Below are positions 9,545-17,000 of a stretch of 64,000 nt of DNA, piece after piece (the first letter of the stretch is position 1; each line of letters starts with the position of its first letter). Source of the DNA: CAYOUV01 sp964407265 (GTDB lineage Bacteria; Chloroflexota; Anaerolineae; Anaerolineales; Villigracilaceae); contig CAYOUV010000008.1 in NCBI GenBank assembly GCA_964407265.1, positions 10,449 to 74,448 of the forward strand. Direction: 5' to 3'. Position numbers and translations under genes: made by a program. A model generated the notes under the pieces. That model did no database searches. It was not told the origin of the DNA and saw only the letters and a program-made list of their open reading frames with translations.

Positions 9545-10827
9545 CAGCGCTCCCTCAGCTTCGGGTTAAATATCTCGGTCAGGCCCTCGCCCATCATAGA
9601 GAAGGCCAGAACGATCAGCATGATCGCCAAACCCGGGAAGGTGATCATCCACCACGCAGTCTGGATAAAGCGTTGGCCGCGTGCCAGATCAATCCCCCAA
9701 TCGGCAATCGTCGGAGGGAGCCCCAGACCCAGGAAGGAAAGACCGGCCCCGGTCAGAATTGCATCCGCTACGTTCACCGAGAAAATTATCGCAACAGACG
9801 GAATAACATTGGGAAAAATGTAAAGCCGTAGGATTTCCAGACTGCGTGCCCCGATGCTTTGGGCCGCCTCAACATAGATTTCTTCCTTCACAGATAGAGT
9901 CTGTCCACGCACAATACGATAATAAGTAGGGATGTACAAAACCGAAATGGCAACAATGACATTGAGAATGCTGGGCCCCAAGACAGCAGTGATAGCAATT
10001 GCCAGGATCAGACCAGGGAAAGCGTACAGGCTATCCATCACCAAGCTCAGCAGGCGGTCGAACGAACCGCCAATGAAACCAGCCAACAAGCCCAATGGCA
10101 CGCCCAGCACCAAGGCTACGATGGAGGCGCTAAACCCAATAATTATCGCAACGCGCGTCCCCCATAAGAGGCGGCTGAGGACATCTTGTCCGATATCGTT
10201 GGTACCGAGGATAAAGCCGCCCGCTGTGGCAGTCTGCCCAGTGATGCTAGTGCCTTCGCGCAAGGTCGGGAATTGGGCTGAGACCCTTTCGAACTCGGTC
10301 GACTGCACAACCGCAGCTTGCGCTTTACCATCGACCACGGCTTGCAGGGTTTCCTCCAATGAAGTAAAACGTTCAATGCGCGGTCGCAGCCGTAAACCTT
10401 CGGGCTCATTTTTGATTTGATTATCAATTGCTTGGGCTTGCTCATTCAAAGCGCCCGCAGTTGGCACGCCCTGAACTACGGCGATAGATGGCTGTATTTG
10501 TCCTTCAGGGGCTGCCATATCCTTCAATGAAGTGATCGATGAATCTTGGGGTACGATCAGTATCGGTATCTCGGGGTGCTGGCCGGGTGCTAAAAATCTG
10601 GGTCCGACCAGAGCGTCCGGTGAGTAAGGGGCAAACAAACCCGGGAAAAGCGCGACCACGATGAAACCAACTACCATAACGGCTGAAATACTGACAAACC
10701 ACCAGTCAGCGCCATACCAACGCCGCGCCATCAAGATACGCCGGATGAAGCCAACGCGCTGGATTTCGGCCTCCCAAGATGTGTCCTCGGCAGGGGTTTC
10801 GGGGGGATGTTGTTTGATTTCAGTCAC
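9544..10827 (-). CDS. oppC: Oligopeptide ABC transporter permease OppC with inserted binding-protein-like segment
   Basis: The product is 427 residues, roughly 110-120 longer than ordinary OppC. The first membrane helix (residues 44-63) and the APYSPDALVGPRFLAPG segment are normal. The usual continuation FILGTNDIGQDVLSRLLWG then appears only at residue 205. Between them, residues 86-203 include SITSLKDMA, IAVVQGVPTAG and ETLQAVVDGKAQAAVVQSTE, which resemble one lobe of a family 3 solute-binding protein (SBP_bac_3). By membrane topology the insert should be extracytoplasmic. The remainder has five more helices and the permease EAA-type loop (EAAQSIGARSLEILRLYIFP). The insert is seen directly in the sequence; the binding-lobe reading is inference. 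Confidence 0.9.
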
Positions 10828-10830
10828 GAA

Positions 10831-11928
10831 TTAGTACCTCACCCGCGGATCGACCATGGAATAAATCACATCGACCGCTAAACTGATTAATGCAACCAGG
10901 AGAGCGAATACGGTAATGACGCTTTGTACGGCTGTGTAGTCACGGGCAGAAATACGCTCCACCAGGTAACTGCCCATGCCCGGCCACGAAAATACCGTTT
11001 CCGTCAGAACCGCGCCAGCCAGCAAAATTGCTACTTGCAAACCGATTAAGGTAATCACCGGGATCATGGCATTCTTTAAGGCGTGTCCATAAACCAGGAC
11101 ATGTTCGCGAATGCCACGCGCGCGCGCAGCAGAAATGTAATCGGCTTGTAGGGTTTCGATGACGTTGATGCGGGTCATGCGCACAAACACACCCGACAAA
11201 ATCAATCCCAACGTGAATGTGGGAAGAATAAGGTGCTGTGCAACCGAAAGGAATGCTGGCCAATTACCGGTTATCAAAGCATCCACAGCATATAAATTAG
11301 TAATATGCTTGATGGTCGTACCGATCACCGGGTCGATCCTGCCTGAGATCGGCAACCAATTAAGTTGAACCCCAAACAAGAGTTGCAGCATCAAACCAAG
11401 CCAAAAAATAGGTAACGAATAAATAACGACTGAATAAATGCGCAGTGAGTAATCCAAGGTTTTTTTGCGGCGCGCTGCAGCCAATGTACCGCCATAAATC
11501 CCAACGACCAAGGCGAGGATCGAAGCCGGGATAACCAACTCCAAGGTGGCGGGAAAGCGTTCGCTCATTTCGTCGATAATCGGCCGATGTCCGCCGGTAA
11601 GTGAATTGCCGAAATGGAGCGTGACCATATCCCCAAGGAAGCGACCGTACTGCACAATCATAGGATCGTTCAGACCCAATTGTGTGCGAATTCGCGCGAT
11701 CATCTCGGGTGTACCTTTTGGCCCAAGAGCCGACCTGACCGGATCGCCAGGCAGTACCCGCAGCACGAAGAAGACCAGCGTGGCCAGGATGAAGACCATC
11801 GGTAGAGTCAGCCCGATGCGCGTCAAGATATAGCGGCGCAACCCCGTCGAGCCTCGCACAAAAATATAGACAAGCAGGAGGATAGCGGGGATGCCAACAA
11901 TCAGAGCAATCAGGGTAATAGGGCTCAC
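10831..11928 (-). CDS. oppB: Oligopeptide ABC transporter permease OppB
   Basis: Canonical OppB sequence is visible from RYILTRIGLTLPMVFILATL through VLPGDPVRSALGPKGTPE and the EAA-type loop (ARARGIREHVLVYGHALKN), with six membrane helices. The frame is open to an ATG at 12039, but that lies inside oppA. I prefer GTG at 11928, preceded by AAAGGGAA at a good distance and placed after the intergenic hairpin, giving 365 residues. Even from there the protein has an additional N-terminal hydrophobic helix (about residues 5-24) before the normal first helix. The gene ends 3 nt before the oppC start. Confidence 0.9.
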   Translation of the reverse strand: MSPITLIALIVGIPAILLLVYIFVRGSTGLRRYILTRIGLTLPMVFILATLVFFVLRVLPGDPVRSALGPKGTPEMIARIRTQLGLNDPMIVQYGRFLGDMVTLHFGNSLTGGHRPIIDEMSERFPATLELVIPASILALVVGIYGGTLAAARRKKTLDYSLRIYSVVIYSLPIFWLGLMLQLLFGVQLNWLPISGRIDPVIGTTIKHITNLYAVDALITGNWPAFLSVAQHLILPTFTLGLILSGVFVRMTRINVIETLQADYISAARARGIREHVLVYGHALKNAMIPVITLIGLQVAILLAGAVLTETVFSWPGMGSYLVERISARDYTAVQSVITVFALLVALISLAVDVIYSMVDPRVRY

Positions 11929-11956
11929 GGATTCCCTTTGCAGATAAGAATTAGAA

Positions 11957-11978
11957 GGGGCGGGTTCATCCCCGCCCC
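11957..11978 (-). terminator. GC-rich hairpin between oppA and oppB, probable partial terminator or mRNA stabiliser
   Basis: GGGGCGGG (11957-11964) and CCCGCCCC (11971-11978) form an 8-bp stem with a 6-nt loop. On the transcribed strand it is followed by TTCTAATTCTT, only partly U-rich. Hairpins after a binding-protein gene commonly set its excess over the permease genes; that role here is inferred from position. Confidence 0.55.
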
Positions 11979-12001
11979 TAACTATTTTAATCGATTGGAA
12001 G

Positions 12002-13675
12002 TTACGGAGTCTTGGTAAGCGTGGAGTAATTGAACTCAATCACACCAGCAATGTTCAACGTCTCTGGAGTAGCATACTGGTCTGCGCCGTGGATGTTATC
12101 GCGGAAGACCACATATTCCGGATTGAAGAACAGAGGTACCGTCACCACCAAGTCAGCATAGACATCCTGCGCCTGCTTATAAAGATCAGCGCGCTTGGTC
12201 AAATCTGTCTCGACGTCAGCCTGCGACATCAGATCGACGAGCTGTTGCGCCTTGTCGTTGATGGGCTTGCCGAAATCTGTCCCTTCGGCGGAAGGAGATA
12301 CGTTCGTACCTTCACCACCATTGTAGACGAAGGGATCCAGGTAGTTGGACGGATCAGGATAGTCGAAGAACCAACCCAACACGCCAACGGCATAGGAATC
12401 GCCGCCAGTTAACGCAGTGACGTAAGTGCTCCATTCCTGCGAATGCAGGGTGACCTTGATCTCTTTGGTAGCTTCCAACTGTTTCTGGATAACCTGCATC
12501 CAGGCAGCTGTAGAAGCGCCGTAGTGTTCAGGTGGGTACCACATGTCAAGCATCAACGGATTGCTCTCGCTGTAACCTGAAGCCTCAAGGAATTTCTTGG
12601 CTTCATCCAGGTTCGGTGAGCTGTACATGGTATCGAAGGCTTCAGAGGCACCCAAGAATCCCGGCGGGACCATTGAATACAGCGGGCTGACCTGCCCACC
12701 GAAGACCGTATCAGAGATCTCATTGCGGTCGACCGCAGAGGCAATCGCTTTGACCACGTTCGGGTCATCAGTCGGTGCCATGGTATGGTTGAGGATCAGA
12801 TAGCGGATCGAACCACCATCGATCGTGCCAACGTGCAAGCCGGAAACACCTTTCAGCTGGCCGATCAGTTCAGGCCCCAAGAAGCGCCAGGCGACATCGA
12901 TCTCACCATTTTGAACGGCCAGGGCTTCGGTCTGAGGATCGGAGAAATAACGCACGATGACCTGCTTGACCTGCGCCGGAAGGTTGCCATTGTAGTAAGG
13001 ATTGGGCTCAAAGACGATCTGCTCGCCGGGCGTAAATTGCGAGACAAACCAGGGACCCGTCCCATAGATGGGTGCCTGGGGGAAAAGCTCGCACTTATCG
13101 GCCGGATAGACATTCGGATTGGCCGGGGTATAGGTAGCGCTAGCCAAAATTTGCGGGAAGTAAGCTACCGCGCTCTTCAGAGTGAAGACGATGGTCTTGT
13201 CATCCGGTGCCGCTACACTCTTCAGGTACGGCGTCGCCAGCGCATCAGCTACGCCATTCGGACAGTCGGGGCCAACGGTCAGCAAACGGTTGATGCTGTC
13301 AGCATATATCTGTGCAGTCAGGTCAGTACCGTCGCCAAATTTGATCCCGTCACGTAGCGTGAAGGTGTAGGTCAAACCATCAGCCGAGATCTCGGGCATG
13401 GCAGTGGCCAGGGCAGGTACAAGCTGATCACTGGTGCCTGGTTTCCACTTGAGTAGACCTTCGTTAATATTCTTGATCACTTCCCAGTCACGAGTGGAGT
13501 AGGCGTCCGCCGGGTCCAGGCTGGCAATTTTATCGGTAGTGCCGATAATGATCGTGTCTGCTGGCGTAGATGCACCAGGAGCTTCAGTCGGCGTTGCTTT
13601 TGGCCCGCATGCTCCCAACACCATACTGACCATAATCAATAGGCTCGCTAACAGGAGCCACTTTTGTGATTTCAT
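12002..13675 (-). CDS. oppA: Oligopeptide-binding lipoprotein OppA (SBP family 5)
   Basis: The 557-residue protein starts with a lipoprotein signal ending in VLGAC (Cys23), followed by a Thr/Pro/Ala-rich linker. The mature part begins DTIIIGTTDKIASLDPADAY and contains the SBP_bac_5 features (FTLRDGIKFGDGTDLTA, the ATYTP region and WFFDYPDPSNYLDPF). It should bind peptides or similar ligands outside the membrane and deliver them to OppBC. The start has GGAGGA 5 nt upstream. It is the first gene of the operon, under a consensus promoter about 110 nt upstream, and is separated from oppB by a GC hairpin. Ligand specificity cannot be read from the sequence. Confidence 0.93.
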   Translation of the reverse strand: MKSQKWLLLASLLIMVSMVLGACGPKATPTEAPGASTPADTIIIGTTDKIASLDPADAYSTRDWEVIKNINEGLLKWKPGTSDQLVPALATAMPEISADGLTYTFTLRDGIKFGDGTDLTAQIYADSINRLLTVGPDCPNGVADALATPYLKSVAAPDDKTIVFTLKSAVAYFPQILASATYTPANPNVYPADKCELFPQAPIYGTGPWFVSQFTPGEQIVFEPNPYYNGNLPAQVKQVIVRYFSDPQTEALAVQNGEIDVAWRFLGPELIGQLKGVSGLHVGTIDGGSIRYLILNHTMAPTDDPNVVKAIASAVDRNEISDTVFGGQVSPLYSMVPPGFLGASEAFDTMYSSPNLDEAKKFLEASGYSESNPLMLDMWYPPEHYGASTAAWMQVIQKQLEATKEIKVTLHSQEWSTYVTALTGGDSYAVGVLGWFFDYPDPSNYLDPFVYNGGEGTNVSPSAEGTDFGKPINDKAQQLVDLMSQADVETDLTKRADLYKQAQDVYADLVVTVPLFFNPEYVVFRDNIHGADQYATPETLNIAGVIEFNYSTLTKTP

Positions 13676-13787
13676 TAATCTCCTCCTACATATTGGAATT
13701 CGGAATACGAAAAATCAAAACGTCTTTGTTTGCAGTGGGATTGAATGTTTGCGCCTCCTTTCACTAGCAGTTATATTATAGATGATT

Positions 13788-13815
13788 ATTATACGCTACG
13801 GAAGTGGACTGTCAA
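13788..13815 (-). promoter_or_regulatory. Consensus sigma-70 promoter of the opp operon
   Basis: On the minus strand TTGACA (13815-13810) and TATAAT (13793-13788) are separated by 16 nt. Both hexamers match consensus exactly. The predicted transcript starts near 13781 and has a leader of about 105 nt before oppA. Confidence 0.8.
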
Positions 13816-13996
13816 GCTACCCTGGTATTAGTCCAAATACGATAGCGGTATTGGTCTTCAGCCTGCTGGGGGACGGGCTGCATGATGCGCTCGATCCATG
13901 CCTGGCACACATGAACCAATAGTTTGTACCAAATCCTGACCCAAAAAGGCGAGTGAACAATTTGCTCGTCCTTTTCTTTTTAGGCGGCGGCTCGTG

Positions 13997-14002
13997 TATA
14001 AT
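13997..14002 (+). promoter_or_regulatory. Candidate -10 element for the alpha-2-macroglobulin gene
   Basis: TATAAT at 13997-14002 lies 37 nt before the ATG at 14040. No convincing -35 hexamer is present. A start near 14009 would exclude the upstream in-frame ATG at 14001, supporting the start at 14040. Confidence 0.4.
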
Positions 14003-14039
14003 GAATCTAGATTCCCCACATTCACCCGAGAAAACAAAC

Positions 14040-17000
14040 ATGAAAAAGGCATATTCTCCTTTCTGGCGTCTGACAATCACCATCCTGTTGGTCGCATTGG
14101 CCTGCAGCCTGCCAGGTAAACTTCCTCCAACCCCGGCCTCCACACCGACCGCTCTGGCGACCTCAGCCATACCGCTCCCGCCGGCTGTGATAGAAACCAG
14201 CCCATCGACCGGCAGCCAAATTCCATTGGACGGGTTGGTGACAATCTATTTCAACCAGGCCATGGAGCGCACCTCGGTCGCATCGGCCTTGAGCGTCCAA
14301 CCATCTGATGTGACCGGGCAACTGACATGGAAGGATGATGCCACCCTGATCTTCACTCCCGACGGCAGCCTGCCAGCTGCCAGCCAATTTGCGCTCCAAA
14401 TCGGGCAGGGCGCTCGAGCCGCAAATGGGCTGGGCTTCTCGCAACCGGTTTCACTGGGTTTTCAGACCCCTGATTATTTGCGCCCGACGCAATTCCTGCC
14501 GAAACCCGATTCCGAGGAAGTGATTCCCAACGCCGCCATCCTTGCAGCTTTCAACCAGCCGGTCGTCCCACTGGGAGCGGACCCGGCCGCACTCCCCGCA
14601 GCCTTTTCCATCCAGCCAGAGGCACAGGGAAAAGGCGAATGGCTCAACACCAGTACTTATATCTTCTATCCAGACCCGGCGCTTTCCGGGGGCCTGACTT
14701 ACACGGTCAGTCTCAACCCAGACCTGACCGCCAATTCCGGCAGCCAGCTGGCTCAATCCGACCTCCAGGCCAGCTGGTCCTTCACCACCGCGCTTCCGGC
14801 GGTCGATTCGATCGACCCGTCGCCCGAACAATCACTGGGGCTCGACCCAAAAATCAAGATCACCTTTAACCAGCCCATGGACCAGGCCAGCCTCGAAAAC
14901 GGGTTGCAGTTCACGGGTCCGGCCGGGAACGTGGCCGGAAAGTTCAGCTGGAGCGATGACGGGACAAGTGTCAGCTTCCAGCCCACCATTCTACTTTCCC
15001 GCAGCAGGACCTATATGCTCAATCTCGATGGCCAAACGGTGCGCGGGGCGGGTGGCACGCCGCTTGGACAGGATCAAAAATTCACCTTCAAAACCTATGG
15101 CAACTTCAGCGTGACCGCCAGTACCCCCTTGCAGGGCCAGGAAAAAGAACAGTATGACAGCGTCAAGGTTTTCCTCGGCGCGCCGGTCCAGGCTGGCAAT
15201 CTCGACCAATACGTATCGATCACGCCGCAGGTGCCCAATTCAAGTCCCTACACCAATGACGATGGTCTCAGCCTCTTGCTTGGAGGGATGTTCGAACCAT
15301 CGACCGATTACACCCTGACCATTTCCGGCGCCTTGAAGGACCGTTGGGGACAGGCGCTGGGCACCCCTTTCACGCTCAACTTTAAAACCACACCCGCCAG
15401 CCCGGATCTGACGCTGCCCTATTTCGGGGCCAGCATGTTCTTCGTCCGGCCGGAGCAGCCGGTGCTGAACGCCCAGGCCACCAACGTCCCTCGCGCCGAT
15501 CTGACAATCGCCCCGCTTTCGTTGGTTGACTTCTTCTCGATCACCGGGAAAAACAGCTACAACACACGCCAGACGTACGCGCCAAAAAATGCGCGCACGA
15601 TTTCCCAATCCATCAAGCTGACCTCCAACCAGGCCCAATCGGTCGCGCTGACGCTAACGAATAATGACCAGCCTCTTTCGACCGGCTTGTATTACGTCAA
15701 GGTCGATGCGCAGCAACTGAAATACCCCCGCCAGGAGCCGTATTTCGTCGTCTCCAGCGACATCAACCTGACCTTTAAAGCCGGAGCCAGCGACGCGTTG
15801 GTCTGGGCAGTGGATTTGCGCAGCGGGCAGCCCCTGGCGAATACACCGGTTTCGATCTACGACAATGATGGCGGTTTGTTGGTCTCCGGCCAGACCGATG
15901 CCAATGGGCTGTGGCAAACATCCATCCCGGAACGCGTCGATCCGTACGCATCCCTGTACGCCGTGATCGGCGCAGCCGGGCAGGATAATTTCAGCCTGGC
16001 GATGTCCACCTGGGATTCGGGCATCGCTCCGTGGGATTTTGGCTTGAGCGGGCAAGTAACCCCACCCCAAACCGAAATCTATTTGTATTCAGACCGCCCA
16101 ATCTACCGCCCGGGACAGACGGTCTATTTCCGCGGCGTCGTGCGCGAAGCCTTCAACGGTCGCTACACCATGCCGGAACAAGACACGATCGACCTGTCTA
16201 TCTCGGACGGCAACGGGCAGGAACTTAACAGCTTCTCGCTGCCCCTGTCCGCTTACGGCACGTTCAACGGCCAGTACGCGCTCCCGGCCGACGCTGTGCC
16301 TGGGTACTACAGCATCACGAATAAAAAGACCCATACCTATTTTTCCTTCCAGGTGGCCGATTATCGCAAACCTGAGATCAACCTGAGCGTTGAACTCAGT
16401 CCCGAACAAATTCAAACCGGCCAGACACCGCAGGCGACCGTCAATGCCCGCTATTTCTTTGACGCTCCGGCCGGAAACCTGCCGGTCACGTGGACCTTGT
16501 ATACAACCTCCGCTTCCTTCCGCCTGCCACAATACCGGGTAGGACCGATCGACACCAACTGGATGCTGCCGTATAGTTTCCGGGTTGGAGGGAACTTTGG
16601 CAAACAAATCGCCCAGGGCGAAGGTCGCACGGGAGCGGACGGAACGCTTTCGATCCAATTATCAGATCTACCCGAGTTCGATGCGCTGCAGAACCTGACC
16701 CTGGAGGTCACCGCGCAGGACGAGAGCGGGGCGCAGATCAGCGCGCGCAGCAGCATGCTGGTCCATCCCACCGATTTTTACGTCGGTCTGCGGCCGGATC
16801 AGTGGGTCGGTCAGGCGGGGACGGCCCTGGGCTTCGAGGTCCTGAGTGTAGATTGGAATCAGAAATCGCTCGGCGGGAAAAGCCTGGTGGCCGAGTTCAG
16901 CCAGGTGACCTGGGAACGTAAGGACCCGCCGCTCTCGAATCAATACGCCCCACCCAGCTACGAACCGGTCTATACCCCGGTCGGCAGCACAAATCTGGTG

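Larger units (their letters stand above)
13676..14039. other. Intergenic region between divergent oppA and the alpha-2-macroglobulin gene
   Basis: These 364 nt hold the opp promoter on the minus strand, a -10-like TATAAT for the plus-strand gene, and the opp leader. The leader includes a 29-codon GTG-initiated frame (13764 down to 13675) whose TAA shares a base with the oppA ATG. An imperfect stem (13944-13953 with 13965-13975) followed by a T-run is also present but has no upstream gene to terminate. I see no other gene. Confidence 0.6.

Noticed and set aside
13944..13981. Terminator-like stem with T-run upstream of the alpha-2-macroglobulin gene
   Set aside because: The stem has a bulge and an 11-nt loop, and no plus-strand gene ends before it, so a terminator role is not supported.
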